A stretch of DNA of 64,000 nt from Deltaproteobacteria bacterium (lineage in GTDB: Bacteria; Myxococcota_A; UBA9160; PR03): positions 71,497-135,496 of the forward strand of contig JAPSFT010000001.1 of NCBI GenBank assembly GCA_035063765.1. The letters are read 5' to 3'. Below, one piece after another: positions 53,350-63,862 of the stretch. Under the pieces are notes generated by a model. It saw only the letters and a program-made list of their open reading frames with translations, searched no databases and was not told the DNA's origin. How positions within the stretch are numbered: the first letter of the stretch is position 1; each line of letters begins with the position of its first letter. The position numbers and the translations under genes are program-made.

Positions 53350-54351
53350 CTAGTGCAGCGTGCCCTTCTTGGCAGGCGTGGCCGGCCCGCTGCCCGCGGG
53401 CGGGGCGGCGCCGGGCGCCGCTCCCGGCGCCGCGGCGGGCGGGCGCGCCGCCATCATGCGGGACAGCTCCTGCTGCGCCTTCCGGATGTCCGCCTCGTAC
53501 TTCAGGATCACGCTCATGGTGTCCTTCACGACCTCCTCGCCGAGGCTCTCGGCGTTGAGCGCGAGCAGCGCCCGCGCCCAGTCGATCGTCTCCGCGATCG
53601 AGGGCGTCTTCTTGAGGTCCACCTGGCGCAGCCGCTGCATCATCGTGACGAGGTCCTCGGCCAGCTTGCGGTCGATCCCGGGCACCTTGGTCGCGAGGAT
53701 CTTCAGCTCGACGGCCTCGCTCGGGTAGTCGATCCACAGGTGCAGGCAGCGGCGCTTGAGGGCGTCGCTCATCTCACGGGCGTCGTTCGAGGTGAGGAAG
53801 ACGAGCGGGCGGTGCTTGGCGGCGAAGGTGCCGATCTCGGGCACCGTCACCTGGAAGTCCGAGAGCACCTCGAGCAGGAAGGCCTCGAACTCGGGGTCGG
53901 ACTTGTCCACCTCGTCGATCAGCAGCGCGCAGGGCGCGTCGGTGGTGATCGCGTGGAGGAGCGGGCGCGGCACCACGAACTGGTCCGAGAAGAAGACGCT
54001 GTCCTGCTGCCCGACCCGCTCGGCGGCCTCGCGCAGGCTCTTCGTGCCCGCCATCACCTCGCCGATCTTCTCCTTCAGGATCTGGGTGTAGAGGAGCTGC
54101 TTCGAGTACTCCCACTCGTAGAGGGCCTTGGCCTCGTCGAGGCCCTCGTAGCACTGGAGGCGGATCAGCTCGCGGCCGGTGGCGGCAGCCACGACCTTCG
54201 CGAGCTCGGTCTTGCCGACGCCCGCCGGGCCTTCGACCAGGATCGGCTTCTCGAGCCGGTGGGCGAGGAACACGACGGTGGCGATGCGCTTGTCGCAGAT
54301 GTAGCCCTGCTTCTCGAGCTGCTTCTGGACGTCCTGGACGCTGTCGAACAT
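53350..54351 (-). CDS. MoxR-family AAA ATPase
   Basis: 333 residues from ATG 54351. Walker A VEGPAGVGKTELAK, Walker B LLIDEVDKSDPEFEAFLLEVLSDF, sensor 1 FLTSNDAREMSDALKRRC. A Pro/Ala/Gly-rich tail ends the protein. MoxR proteins act as chaperones with VWA partners. The TAG stop comes from the CTAG repeat flanking the MITE-like element, so the insertion may have altered the C-terminus. Confidence 0.93.
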   Translation of the reverse strand: MFDSVQDVQKQLEKQGYICDKRIATVVFLAHRLEKPILVEGPAGVGKTELAKVVAAATGRELIRLQCYEGLDEAKALYEWEYSKQLLYTQILKEKIGEVMAGTKSLREAAERVGQQDSVFFSDQFVVPRPLLHAITTDAPCALLIDEVDKSDPEFEAFLLEVLSDFQVTVPEIGTFAAKHRPLVFLTSNDAREMSDALKRRCLHLWIDYPSEAVELKILATKVPGIDRKLAEDLVTMMQRLRQVDLKKTPSIAETIDWARALLALNAESLGEEVVKDTMSVILKYEADIRKAQQELSRMMAARPPAAAPGAAPGAAPPAGSGPATPAKKGTLH

Positions 54352-54402
54352 GGGGCCTCTACCGGGTTGGTGGTGGCGGACGCGAAACGGGCGGGGCGGC
54401 CC

Positions 54403-55707
54403 TCAGCTCATCAGGTGGAGCAGGTGGCCGAGCCGCTCCTTCTTCGTGCGCAGGTACTCGTAGTTCTTCTCGTTGGGCGCGATCTCGAGCGGCACGCGCT
54501 CGACGATCGTGAGGCCGTAGCCCTCGATGCCGGCGCGCTTGCCCGGGTTGTTGGTGATGAGGCGCATGCGCCGCACCCCGAGGTCTACCAGGATCTGGGC
54601 GCCGACGCCGTAGTCGCGCAGGTCCGGCGGGAAGCCGAGCCGCTCGTTGGCGTCCACCGTGTCGAGCCCCTCCTGGTCCTGGAGCGCGTAGGCACGGATC
54701 TTGTTCTTGAGCCCGATCCCACGGCCCTCCTGGCGCATGTACAGGATCACGCCGCGGCCCTCGCTCTCGATCATCTTCATCGCGGCGTGGAGCTGCTCGC
54801 CGCAGTCGCAGCGCATCGAGCCGAAGGCGTCGCCCGTCAGGCACTCGCTGTGGACGCGCACCAGCACCTCGTCGTCGGGCCCGATCGTGCCCTTCACGAG
54901 CGCCATGTGATCCACGTGGTCGATGTCGTTCTCGTAGACGAAGGTCTGCCAGGGCCCGGCGATCGAGGTCGGGAGCTCGGCCTCGGCCACGCGCCGCACG
55001 AGCTTCTCGTTGCGCAGCCGGTACTCGATCAGGTCCGCGACGGTCACGATCACGAGGCCGTGGGCGCGTGCCACCTCGACCAGGTCCGGCATGCGCGCCA
55101 TCGAGCCGTCGTCCTTCATGATCTCGCAGATCACGCCGGCGGGCTTGCGGCCGGCGAGGCGCGCCAGGTCGACCGCCCCCTCGGTCTGGCCCGCCCGCCG
55201 CAGGACCCCGCCGTCGCGCGCGCGCAGCGGGAAGACGTGGCCCGGGCGCGAGAGGTCGTGGGGCTTGCTGTCGTCGTCGATCGCGACCTGGATCGTGCGC
55301 GCGCGGTCGGCCGCCGAGATGCCGGTGGTGACACCGTGGCGTGCCTCGATCGAGATCGTGAAGGCGGTCCCGAAGGCGGTGGTGTTGTCCTGGTCGGGGA
55401 CCATCATCGGCAGCCGCAGCTCGCGGATGCGCTCCTCGGTGAGCGGCAGGCAGATCAGGCCCCGGCCGTGGCGCGCCATGAAGTTGATGGCCTCGGGCGT
55501 CACGCACTCGGCGGCCATGCACAGGTCGCCCTCGTTCTCGCGGTCCTCGTCGTCGGTGAGGATGATCATGCGGCCGGCGCGGATCTCGGCGATCCCGCGC
55601 TCGACGGGCACGATCACGTCCGCCCACTCCGGCGGGACGCGCCGGGGCTTCAGGCGGTAGGTCGGAGCGGAGCCGGGAGGCGTGGGCGACATCGGGTGGG
55701 CCGGCAT
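54403..55707 (-). CDS. ribBA: Bifunctional riboflavin biosynthesis protein RibBA
   Basis: 434 residues from ATG 55707 (55692 also possible). Dihydroxybutanone-phosphate synthase domain (residues about 20-230): [13 protein letters not shown] and [20 protein letters not shown] cyclohydrolase II domain (about 235-430): zinc Cys residues in [14 protein letters not shown] and [15 protein letters not shown]. It makes both precursors of riboflavin. No FMN riboswitch was recognised in the 183-base gap upstream. Confidence 0.95.
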   Translation of the reverse strand: MPAHPMSPTPPGSAPTYRLKPRRVPPEWADVIVPVERGIAEIRAGRMIILTDDEDRENEGDLCMAAECVTPEAINFMARHGRGLICLPLTEERIRELRLPMMVPDQDNTTAFGTAFTISIEARHGVTTGISAADRARTIQVAIDDDSKPHDLSRPGHVFPLRARDGGVLRRAGQTEGAVDLARLAGRKPAGVICEIMKDDGSMARMPDLVEVARAHGLVIVTVADLIEYRLRNEKLVRRVAEAELPTSIAGPWQTFVYENDIDHVDHMALVKGTIGPDDEVLVRVHSECLTGDAFGSMRCDCGEQLHAAMKMIESEGRGVILYMRQEGRGIGLKNKIRAYALQDQEGLDTVDANERLGFPPDLRDYGVGAQILVDLGVRRMRLITNNPGKRAGIEGYGLTIVERVPLEIAPNEKNYEYLRTKKERLGHLLHLMS

Positions 55708-55890
55708 CGTGAGCAACCTCGCGTACGGACCGCCACGGCGGTTCCGTCGTTGCGCTCCCCACGGGAAATCGGCGCAGCGGAAGCTATCAGCGTTCGACTT
55801 GGGAGTCAAAGGGCGGCGCGGCAGGCGCCCCCGGCTCGGGCCTCGGCGGGGCGCTCGCGGCTCGGGCCCCGGCGCGGGCTCGGCTCGCGG

Positions 55891-56571
55891 CTACCCCGCG
55901 GCGGCGGCGCCTTCGCTCTCGGTGCGGGCGACGTTCTTGAAGACGCCCGCCAGGAACTCGTCCTCGGTGATCCCGAAGTTCCGCACGAGCTGGTGCTTCT
56001 GCTCGAGGTGGCGGTAGAGGCGGCGCAGGAGCTCGCGGAAGGTCTCGATCACGCCCTCGCCGCGGGCGGCGACGGCCGGGTAGGTCGGGATGTCGGCCCA
56101 GGCCTTGCGGATCTCGGCGAGCGGCTTCACGTCGGGCAGGTCGCGCTTGTTGAACTGCACGACCTTGGGGATCCCGTCGAAGTCGATCCCGTTGGCGCGC
56201 AGGTTCGCCTCCATGTCGCGCCACGAGTAGGCGTTGGCGCTCGCGCACGAGCGCTGGGAGTCCGCGACGAAGGCGACCGCGTCGGCGCCCGCCAGCACGA
56301 CCTTGCGCGTGGACTTGTGCATGACCTGCCCGGGCACCGTGAAGAGCTTGATCTTCACCGACACGCCCTTGCCGGTGCCGAACTGGATCGGGAGGAAGTC
56401 GAAGTAGAGGGTGCGGTCGTCCGCGGTATCGAGCGTCACCATCTTGCCGCGCGACGCCGGGTCGATCAGCGCGTGGAGCTGCTGGAGGTTCGTGGTCTTC
56501 CCGGACAGCGCCGGGCCGTAGTAGACCACCTTCAGGGTGATCTCCCGGGCGGCCATGTTGATCTGGACCAT
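55891..56571 (-). CDS. mglA: MglA-type small Ras-like GTPase
   Basis: 226 residues from ATG 56571. P-loop YYGPALSGKTTN, G3 region TVPGQVM, G4 NKRD. It carries the PSVT/TVPG-type switch of bacterial MglA GTPases, which in Myxococcus control polarity and motility; other members act in gene regulation with DUF4388 proteins such as that encoded here at 46402-47925. Its partner MglB is not in the window. Confidence 0.92.
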   Translation of the reverse strand: MVQINMAAREITLKVVYYGPALSGKTTNLQQLHALIDPASRGKMVTLDTADDRTLYFDFLPIQFGTGKGVSVKIKLFTVPGQVMHKSTRKVVLAGADAVAFVADSQRSCASANAYSWRDMEANLRANGIDFDGIPKVVQFNKRDLPDVKPLAEIRKAWADIPTYPAVAARGEGVIETFRELLRRLYRHLEQKHQLVRNFGITEDEFLAGVFKNVARTESEGAAAAG

Positions 56572-56703
56572 GCGTGTCTTCCGCCATCGGGGGCGCAACC
56601 GCCTGCGGGCCGCGGCCCCTCCTGGGATCCTCCATCGGCACGACGGGCAGGCCGGTGAAGCCTGCCGTTGCCGCCGGCAGGCCCCGCGGGGCCACCCGCG
56701 GGC

Positions 56704-57699
56704 TCAGCGCTCGCGGCCGGTGAAGGCGGCGAGGAGCGCGCGGGCGGCGGCCGCCGGGGTGGTCTTGCGATCCTGCACCTCCGCCTCGAGGCGCGGGATC
56801 GCCCGCGCCACGGCCGGGTGCTCGCGGAGGGCGTGCTCGAGGCCTTCTCCGACGAGCGCCCAGAGCCACGCGCGCGCCTGCTCGCGGCGGCGGGCCCCGA
56901 GCTCGCCGCTCGCCTCGAGCGCCGCGCGGTGCGCGAGCACCGTCTCCCAGACCGCGCCGATCCCCGCGCCCGTGGCCGCGCTCGCGAGCAGGACCGGCGG
57001 CCGCCAGTGCGGCGAGGCCGGCCGCAGCAGGTCGAGCGCGTGCTGGTAGGCGACGCGCGCGCGCTTCGCCGCGGGCAGGAGCTCGCCGTCGGCCTTGTTC
57101 ACGATCAGCGCGTCGGCCAGCTCGAGCACGCCCTTCTTCATGCCCTGGAGCTCGTCGCCCGCGCCCGGCTGGAGGAGCACGCCGAAGAAGTCGACCATCG
57201 AGGCCACGGCCGCCTCCGACTGGCCGACCCCGACCGTCTCGACGAGCGTCACCTCGAAGCCGGCCGCCTCGCACAGGAGCAGCGCCTCGCGCGTGCGGTG
57301 GGCGACGCCGCCGAGCGAGCCGCCCGAGGGCGAGGGCCGGATGAAGGCGCGCTCGTCGTGCGCGAGCCGCTCCATGCGCGTCTTGTCGCCGAGGATGCTG
57401 CCGCCGCTGCGCGGGCTCGACGGATCGACGGCGAGCACGGCCACGCGCTTGCCGAGCCCCGTCAGGTGCAGCCCGAAGGCCTCGATGAAGGAGCTCTTGC
57501 CGACCCCGGGCGTGCCGGTGACGCCGATCCGCACCGCCGCGCCGGTGTCGGGCACGAGCGCCTCGAGGACCGCCTCGCCGAGCGCGGCGTGGTCGGCCCG
57601 CCGGCTCTCGAGCAGGGTGATGGTCTTGGCCAGCAGCCGCCGGTCGCCGCGCCGCACGCCGTCGCGGTGCTCGGCGACGGCGCGCTCGTCCACCTTCAT
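56704..57699 (-). CDS. meaB: Methylmalonyl-CoA mutase-associated GTPase MeaB
   Basis: 331 residues from ATG 57699, overlapping the mutase stop (ATGA). Walker [45 protein letters not shown], and a GTP-specific NKADG. It chaperones B12 loading and protects the adjacent mutase. Confidence 0.95.
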   Translation of the reverse strand: MKVDERAVAEHRDGVRRGDRRLLAKTITLLESRRADHAALGEAVLEALVPDTGAAVRIGVTGTPGVGKSSFIEAFGLHLTGLGKRVAVLAVDPSSPRSGGSILGDKTRMERLAHDERAFIRPSPSGGSLGGVAHRTREALLLCEAAGFEVTLVETVGVGQSEAAVASMVDFFGVLLQPGAGDELQGMKKGVLELADALIVNKADGELLPAAKRARVAYQHALDLLRPASPHWRPPVLLASAATGAGIGAVWETVLAHRAALEASGELGARRREQARAWLWALVGEGLEHALREHPAVARAIPRLEAEVQDRKTTPAAAARALLAAFTGRER

Positions 57700-59843
57700 G
57701 CGCGGCGCGCGCGGATCTGGCGCAGCACCTCGCGCGCCGCCTTCGGGATCGGCGTGCCGGGCCCGAAGACCGCCGCGACGCCAGCCGCCTCGAGCGCCGG
57801 CACGTCCTTCGGCGGGATCACACCGCCCGCCACCACCACGACCTCGGCCGCCCCCTGCGCGCGCAGCGCCGCCACGAGCTGGGGGATCAGCGTCTTGTGT
57901 CCGCCGGCCTGGGTCGAGACGCCGACCACGTGCACGTCGTTCTCGACCGCCTGGCGCGCCGCCTCCTCGGGCATCTGGAAGAGCGGCCCGATGTCCACGT
58001 CGAAGCCCAGGTCCGCGAAGGCGCTCGCGATCACCTTCATGCCGCGGTCGTGCCCGTCCTGGCCGAGCTTGGAGACCAGCATGCGCGGGCGGCGGCCCTC
58101 GGCTGCGGCGAAGGCCTCGACCTCGGCGCGCGCGCCGTCGAACTCCGCGTCCCCGCTCGACACCCCGGCGTACACGCCCGAGATCGTACGGGTCTCGGGG
58201 CGGTGTCGCCCGTAGACCCGCTCGAGCGCCTCCGAGATCTCGCCGAGCGTCGCGCGGGCACGCGCCGCCTCGACCGCCAGCGCGAGGAGGTTGCCCTTCC
58301 CGCTCCGCCCCGCCTCTTCGAGCGCCGCGAGCGCGCGCTGCACCGCTGCGCCGTCGCGGGCGGCGCGGGTGGCGGCGAGGCGCTTCCCCTGTGCCTCGCG
58401 CACCGCGCTGTTGTCGATCTCGAGCAGGTCGAGCTCGGCCTCGGCGCCGGGCGCCAGGTACTTGTTGACGCCCACCACCGTGTCCTCGCCGCGGTCGATG
58501 CGGGCCTGGCGGCGCGCCGCGCACTCCTCGATGCGCAGCTTCGGCATGCCGGCGTCGATCGCCCGCGCCATCCCGCCGAGCTCCTCCACCTCCGCGATCA
58601 CGCGGCGCGCCTCGGCGGCCAGGCTCGCGGTCAGCGACTCCATGAAGTACGAGCCGCCCCAGGGGTCCACGACCGCCGGGATCCCGGTCTCCTCCTGGAG
58701 GATGAGCTGCGTGTTGCGTGCGATCCGGGCGCTCGCCTCGGAGGGCAGCGCCAGGGCCTCGTCGAAGGCGTTGGTGTGCAGCGACTGGGTGCCGCCGAAG
58801 ACCGCGGCCATCGCCTCGACGGTGGTGCGCACGATGTTGTTGAGCGGGTCCTGGTAGGTGAGGCTCGCCCCCGAGGTCTGGCAGTGGGTGCGCAGCATCG
58901 CGCTCTCGGCCTTCTGCGGCGCGAAGGGCGCGATCGTCTCCGCCCACAGCAGGCGGGCCGCCCGCAGCTTCGCGACCTCCATGTAGAAGTTCATGCCGAT
59001 CGCGAAGAAGAAGGACAGGCGCGGCGCGAAGTCGTCGATCGCGAGGCCCTTCGAGAGGGCCGCGCGCACGTACTCGAGGCCGTCGGCGATCGTGAACGCG
59101 AGCTCGAGCACCGCGTTCGCGCCCGCCTCCTGCATGTGGTAGCCGCTGATCGAGATCGAGTTGAACTTCGGCATGTGCCGTGCCGTGTACTCGATGATGT
59201 CGGCGACGATGCGCATGCTCGGGCCGGGCGGGTAGATGAAGGTGTTCCGGACCATGAACTCCTTCAGGATGTCGTTCTGGATCGTGCCGGCGAGCTTCTC
59301 GCGCGGCACGCCCTGCTCCTCGCCCGCCACGAGGAAGCAGGCCATCACGGGCAGGACCGCGCCGTTCATGGTCATCGAGACCGTGACCTGGTCGAGCGGG
59401 ATCCCGTCGAAGAGCCGCTTCATGTCCTCGACCGAGTCGATCGCGACCCCGGCCTTGCCGACGTCGCCCACCACGCGCGGGTGGTCGGAGTCGTAGCCGC
59501 GATGGGTGGCGAGGTCGAAGGCCACCGAGAGGCCCTGCTGGCCACCGGCCAGGTTCTTGCGGAAGAAGGCGTTGGTCTCCTCGGCGGTCGAGAAGCCGCC
59601 GTACTGGCGGATCGTCCAGGGGCGGTTGGCGTACATGGTGGCGCGCACGCCGCGCAGGTAGGGCGGCAGGCCGGGCAGCGCGCCGAGGTGCTCGAGGCCC
59701 TCGAGGTCGGCCGCCGTGTAGAGGGGCTCCACGCGCAGGCCCTCGGGCGTCTCCCAGGCGAGGCCGGCGGGGTCCTTGCCGCGCAGCTCCCGGGCGGCCA
59801 GGGCGCGCCAGCGCTCGCGATCGGTTTGCGGGGGGTTCGACAT
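57696..59843 (-). CDS. scpA: Methylmalonyl-CoA mutase
   Basis: 715 residues in a single chain (catalytic alpha type). [18 protein letters not shown] has the Tyr that recognises the methylmalonyl group, and [18 protein letters not shown] the carboxylate-binding Arg. The C-terminal B12 domain has [11 protein letters not shown] with the base-off His (residues about 595-615). It links propionyl-CoA to succinyl-CoA. A partial carboxylase-like gene lies at the window end. Confidence 0.96.
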   Translation of the reverse strand: MSNPPQTDRERWRALAARELRGKDPAGLAWETPEGLRVEPLYTAADLEGLEHLGALPGLPPYLRGVRATMYANRPWTIRQYGGFSTAEETNAFFRKNLAGGQQGLSVAFDLATHRGYDSDHPRVVGDVGKAGVAIDSVEDMKRLFDGIPLDQVTVSMTMNGAVLPVMACFLVAGEEQGVPREKLAGTIQNDILKEFMVRNTFIYPPGPSMRIVADIIEYTARHMPKFNSISISGYHMQEAGANAVLELAFTIADGLEYVRAALSKGLAIDDFAPRLSFFFAIGMNFYMEVAKLRAARLLWAETIAPFAPQKAESAMLRTHCQTSGASLTYQDPLNNIVRTTVEAMAAVFGGTQSLHTNAFDEALALPSEASARIARNTQLILQEETGIPAVVDPWGGSYFMESLTASLAAEARRVIAEVEELGGMARAIDAGMPKLRIEECAARRQARIDRGEDTVVGVNKYLAPGAEAELDLLEIDNSAVREAQGKRLAATRAARDGAAVQRALAALEEAGRSGKGNLLALAVEAARARATLGEISEALERVYGRHRPETRTISGVYAGVSSGDAEFDGARAEVEAFAAAEGRRPRMLVSKLGQDGHDRGMKVIASAFADLGFDVDIGPLFQMPEEAARQAVENDVHVVGVSTQAGGHKTLIPQLVAALRAQGAAEVVVVAGGVIPPKDVPALEAAGVAAVFGPGTPIPKAAREVLRQIRARRA

Positions 59844-59939
59844 CGCCAGGAGCCTCCGTGGCCGGGCAGGATAACCGAGCTGCCGGGAAGGATGACCCGC
59901 GGGCCCCGCGGCCGGCGACCCGCAGGGCGGCGCGCGCCT

Positions 59940-62900
59940 CTACATCGCGCGGCGGTAGCGCCCGCCGACCTCGAAGAGCGCGTCGCTGATCTGGCCGAGG
60001 CTCGCGACCTGCACGGTCTCCATCAGCTCGGCGAAGACGTTGCCGCCGCGGCCCGCGGCCTGCTGCAGGCGCCGCAGCGCGGCGGGAGCGCGCTCGGCGT
60101 GGCGCGCATGGAAGGCGCGCAGCGCCGCGAGCTGGCGGCGCTTCTCGTCGTCGCTCGCGCGCACGAGCGCCTCGGGCCGTGGCGCGGGCGGCGCGGCGCC
60201 GGGCGCCACGAAGGTGTTGACCCCCACGACCGGCAGCGCGCCCGAGTGCTTGCGCTCCTCGTAGCGGAGGCTCTCCTCCTGGATCCGGCTGCGCTGGTAG
60301 AGCGTCTCCATGGCCCCGAGCACCCCGCCGCGCTCCGAGAGCCGCTCGAACTCGCGCAGCACGGCCTCCTCGACCGCGTCGGTCAGCCACTCGACCGCGT
60401 GCGAGCCCTGCAGGGGATTCTCGTTCTTCGTGATGCCGAGCTCGCGGTGGATGACGAGCTGGATCGCGAGCGCCCGGCGCACCGACTCCTCGGTGGGGGT
60501 CGTCACCGCCTCGTCGTAGGCGTTCGTGTGCAGGCTGTTGCAGTGGTCCTCGATCGCGGTGAGCGCCTGGAGGGTCGTGCGGATGTCGTTGAAGGCCATC
60601 TCCATGGCGTGCAGCGAGCGGCCCGAGGTCTGCACGTGGTACTTGAGCTTCTGGCTGCGCTCGGAGGCGCCGTAGAGCTCGCGCAGGGCCACGGCCCAGA
60701 TCCGGCGCGCCACCCGGCCGATCACCGTGTACTCGGCGTCGAGCCCGTTGCTGAAGAAGAACGAGAAGTTCGGCGCGAAGTCGTCGACGGCGAGCCCGCG
60801 CGCGCGGTAGACCTCGAGGAGCGTGAAGCCGTTCGCCAGCGTGAAGGCGAGCTGGGTGATCGGGTTCGCGCCGGCCTCGGCCATGTGGTAGCCCGACACC
60901 GAGACCGAGTAGAAGTTGCGCACCGCGTACTCGACGAACCAGGCCTGCACGTCACCCATCGCGCGCAGCGCGAACTCGGTCGAGAAGATGCAGGTGTTCT
61001 GGGCCTGGTCCTCCTTCAGGATGTCGGCCTGGACCGTGCCGCGGACGGTGCGCAGGACGTCGGCGCGGATGCGCGCGTAGGTCTCCGCGTCCACCGCCTC
61101 GGCGCCGGGGATCCCGAGGAGGCCGAGGCCGAGGCCGTCGTGGCCCGCCGGCAAGGGGCCCTGGTAGGCGGGCAGCGCGCCCTGCGCCGCACAGCGCGCG
61201 CGCACGGCGTCGAGCGCCCCCGTCGCGCGCAGGTGGCGCTCCACCTGCTGGTCGATGGCGGCGTTCAGGAAGAAGGCGAGCACCATCGGCGCGGGGCCGT
61301 TGATGGTCATCGAGACCGAGGTGCTCGGCCGGCACAGGTCGAAGCCCGAGTAGAGCTTCTTCGCGTCGTCGACGGTGCAGACCGACACGCCGGAGTTGCC
61401 GATCTTGCCCCAGATGTCGGGCCGCTCGGCGGGGTCGCGGCCGTAGAGGGTCACGCTGTCGAAGGCGGTCGAGAGGCGCGCCACGCCGGTGCCCGCCGCC
61501 AGCAGGTGGAAGCGGCGGTTGGTGCGCTCGGGCGTGCCCTCGCCCGCGAACATCCGGGTCGGGTCCTCGTCCTCGCGCTTGAAGGGGAAGACACCGGCGG
61601 TGAAGGGGAAGGACCCGGGGAGGTGCTCCTGGCCGAGGTAGCGGGCGAGCGCGCCCCAGCTCCCGGCGCGCGGCAGCGCCACGCGCGGGAGCCGCGTGCC
61701 CGAGAGCGTCTCGACCTGGTTCTCGACCTCGATCGCGCGCTCGCGCACGGCGTAGGCCTGCCGGGCCGCCTCGTAGCGCGCGCGGGTGGCCGGCCAGGCG
61801 GCGAGCGCCTCGCGCAGGCCGGGCGGCAGCGCAGCGAGCGCGGCGTCGTAGCGGCGGCGCAGGGCCACGACCGCGGGCGCCGCGGCGGCGTCGGCGAGTG
61901 CCGCCTCGGGGAGGCGCGCCAGATCCGGGGGCGGCTCGTCGCCGAGGGCGCGCAGGGCGCGCGCCAGGGCCCAGGCGTCGTCGGCCCGCTCGGCGGCGGC
62001 CTCGCTCGCGGCCCGGTAGCCCCGCACCGTCTCGGCGATCTCCGCCAGGTAGCGGCGCCGGGCGCCGGGCAGGAGCGGCGCCGCCGGTCCGGGCGCATCC
62101 GCCTCCTCGCCGGCGGCCGGCAGCCCGGCGCCCTCGAGCCGGGCCGCGAGCGCGCGGTAGAAGCGCTCGCAGCCGGGGTCCTGGAAGCGGCTCGCGACGG
62201 TGGCGAAGACCGGCACCTCCGCGCCCGCGCCCGGGTGGTTGCGCCGCCACTGCTTGCGCACGTCACGCAGGGCGTCCTCGGCGCCGTAGCGGTCGGCCTT
62301 GTTCAGGACGACCAGGTCCGCGAGGTCGAGCATGTCGATCTTCTCGAGCTGCGAGGGCGCGCCGTACTCGGGCGTCATCACGTAGACCGAGATGCCGGCG
62401 AGCTCGGTCACCTCGGAGTCGCTCTGGCCGATGCCCGCGGTCTCGACCAGCAGGAGGTCGAAGTCGGCGGCCTGGAGCACCGCCAGCGCGTCGCGCACGG
62501 CCTGCGAGAGCGCCAGGTGCATCTGGCGCGTGGCGAGCGAGCGCACGAAGATCCCGGGCGCGTCGATCGCGTTCATCCGGATCCGGTCGCCGAGGAGCGC
62601 GCCGCCCGTGCGCCGGCGGGTGGGATCGACGAGCAGCGCGCCGATCGTGAGCGCGGGCTGGTCGCGGCGCAGGCGCCGGATCACCTCGTCCACGACGCTC
62701 GACTTGCCGGCCCCGCCGGTGCCCGTGAAGCCCACGACCGGCGCCGGCGCGCGCCGCCGCCGCGTCGCCAGGGTGCGCCGCACGGCCTCTACGCGCGGGC
62801 CGCCCGCGGCGCCGTGCTCCTCGAGCCAGCTCACGAGCCGCGCCACCGCCCCGGGCGCGCCCGGCGCGAGCCGCGCGAGGCAGTCGTCGGGGTCGGCGGC

Positions 62901-63350
62901 CGGCCGCCGGGCGGCCTCCTCGAGGATCACGCGGATCATGCCCTCGAGGCCGAGGCGGCGGCCGTCCTCGGGGCCGAAGATGCGCGCGACCCCGCCGGCG
63001 TGGAGCGCCTCCGCTTCCGCCGGCGTGATCGTCCCGCCGCCGCCTCCATACACCCGCACGTGTCCAGCACCGGCTTCGCGCAGGCGCTCCACGAGATAGC
63101 GGAAGAACTCCATGTGCCCGCCCTGGTAGGACGAGATCGCGACCGCGTGGGCGTCCTCCTGGACGGCCGCGCCGACCACCTCCTCCACCGCGCGGTCGTG
63201 CCCGAGGTGGATCACCTCGGCACCCTGCGCCTGGAGGAGCCGGCGCACGATGTGGATCGCCGCGTCGTGGCCGTCGAAGAGCGAGGCCGCGGTGACGACC
63301 CGTACGGGGCCCCGGGCGGCCCCCGCCTCGGGCACGCGCGCGGCGCTCAC
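59940..63350 (-). CDS. icmF: Fused isobutyryl-CoA mutase IcmF
   Basis: 1136 residues from GTG 63350. N-terminal B12 domain (SLFDGHDAAIHIVRRLL with the ligand His), then a MeaI-type GTPase (VVGFTGTGGAGKSSVVDEV, Walker A; VVLNKADRYGAEDAL), then a mutase domain from about residue 500. At the position of the methylmalonyl-CoA mutase Arg there is Gln (KEDQAQNTCIF), and Phe (NRRFHLL) replaces the Tyr, matching isobutyryl-CoA specificity. It interconverts isobutyryl- and n-butyryl-CoA. Confidence 0.95.
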   Translation of the reverse strand: MSAARVPEAGAARGPVRVVTAASLFDGHDAAIHIVRRLLQAQGAEVIHLGHDRAVEEVVGAAVQEDAHAVAISSYQGGHMEFFRYLVERLREAGAGHVRVYGGGGGTITPAEAEALHAGGVARIFGPEDGRRLGLEGMIRVILEEAARRPAADPDDCLARLAPGAPGAVARLVSWLEEHGAAGGPRVEAVRRTLATRRRRAPAPVVGFTGTGGAGKSSVVDEVIRRLRRDQPALTIGALLVDPTRRRTGGALLGDRIRMNAIDAPGIFVRSLATRQMHLALSQAVRDALAVLQAADFDLLLVETAGIGQSDSEVTELAGISVYVMTPEYGAPSQLEKIDMLDLADLVVLNKADRYGAEDALRDVRKQWRRNHPGAGAEVPVFATVASRFQDPGCERFYRALAARLEGAGLPAAGEEADAPGPAAPLLPGARRRYLAEIAETVRGYRAASEAAAERADDAWALARALRALGDEPPPDLARLPEAALADAAAAPAVVALRRRYDAALAALPPGLREALAAWPATRARYEAARQAYAVRERAIEVENQVETLSGTRLPRVALPRAGSWGALARYLGQEHLPGSFPFTAGVFPFKREDEDPTRMFAGEGTPERTNRRFHLLAAGTGVARLSTAFDSVTLYGRDPAERPDIWGKIGNSGVSVCTVDDAKKLYSGFDLCRPSTSVSMTINGPAPMVLAFFLNAAIDQQVERHLRATGALDAVRARCAAQGALPAYQGPLPAGHDGLGLGLLGIPGAEAVDAETYARIRADVLRTVRGTVQADILKEDQAQNTCIFSTEFALRAMGDVQAWFVEYAVRNFYSVSVSGYHMAEAGANPITQLAFTLANGFTLLEVYRARGLAVDDFAPNFSFFFSNGLDAEYTVIGRVARRIWAVALRELYGASERSQKLKYHVQTSGRSLHAMEMAFNDIRTTLQALTAIEDHCNSLHTNAYDEAVTTPTEESVRRALAIQLVIHRELGITKNENPLQGSHAVEWLTDAVEEAVLREFERLSERGGVLGAMETLYQRSRIQEESLRYEERKHSGALPVVGVNTFVAPGAAPPAPRPEALVRASDDEKRRQLAALRAFHARHAERAPAALRRLQQAAGRGGNVFAELMETVQVASLGQISDALFEVGGRYRRAM

Positions 63351-63787
63351 GGCGCCTCCCGCTTGCGCGCGCGCAGCGCGCCGGCCCGGCTGGCCGCGCG
63401 GGCGCGGTACTTCTCGATCTGGTCGCGCAGGTCCACGAGCTCGGCGATCCGCCCGTCGAGCTCCGCGAGGCGCCGGGCCAGGAGCTGGTCGAGGCGCTCG
63501 AGCATGGCGGCGGTCGAGCCCCCGAGCGCGTGGACGGCGTCGAGCTCGCGGATCTCCGCGAGCGGGAGGCCGAGGAGCTGGAGGCGCTGGATGAAGCGCA
63601 GCCGCTCGAGCTGCTCGGCGCCGTAGACGCGCCGCCCGCCGGCGCGCCGGCGCACGCCGGGCAGGAGCCCGAGCTCCTCGTAGTAGCGCAGCGTGCGCGC
63701 GGAGAGGCCGGTGCGCGCGCAGACCTCGCCGATCGCCAGGAGCGGCTCCTCGCGCGGTCCGGACCGGGGACTCGTTTGCCAGCTCAC
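63347..63787 (-). CDS. MerR-family regulator upstream of icmF
   Basis: 146 residues from GTG 63787. The stop overlaps the icmF start (GTGA). N-terminal HTH (LAIGEVCARTGLSARTLRYYEELGLLPG) and a C-terminal coiled coil (LDQLLARRLAELDGRIAELVDLRDQIEKY). No metal-binding Cys residues are seen. It probably regulates the acyl-CoA mutase operon it heads. Confidence 0.9.
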   Translation of the reverse strand: MSWQTSPRSGPREEPLLAIGEVCARTGLSARTLRYYEELGLLPGVRRRAGGRRVYGAEQLERLRFIQRLQLLGLPLAEIRELDAVHALGGSTAAMLERLDQLLARRLAELDGRIAELVDLRDQIEKYRARAASRAGALRARKREAP

Positions 63788-63862
63788 GTCAACTGGCTAG
63801 CACGGGCCGCGACCGGCCGCCAGCCGCCCCTCCCCCGCCTGGCCCCGCCTGGCTTCGGGCCG

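Noticed and set aside
55708-55890. FMN riboswitch near ribBA
   Set aside because: The conserved FMN-element core sequences were not found on the minus strand upstream of ribBA.
57897-63626. Open frame of about 1900 codons on the plus strand
   Set aside because: It runs antisense to methylmalonyl-CoA mutase and icmF, which carry all family motifs. Long antisense frames are expected at this GC content.
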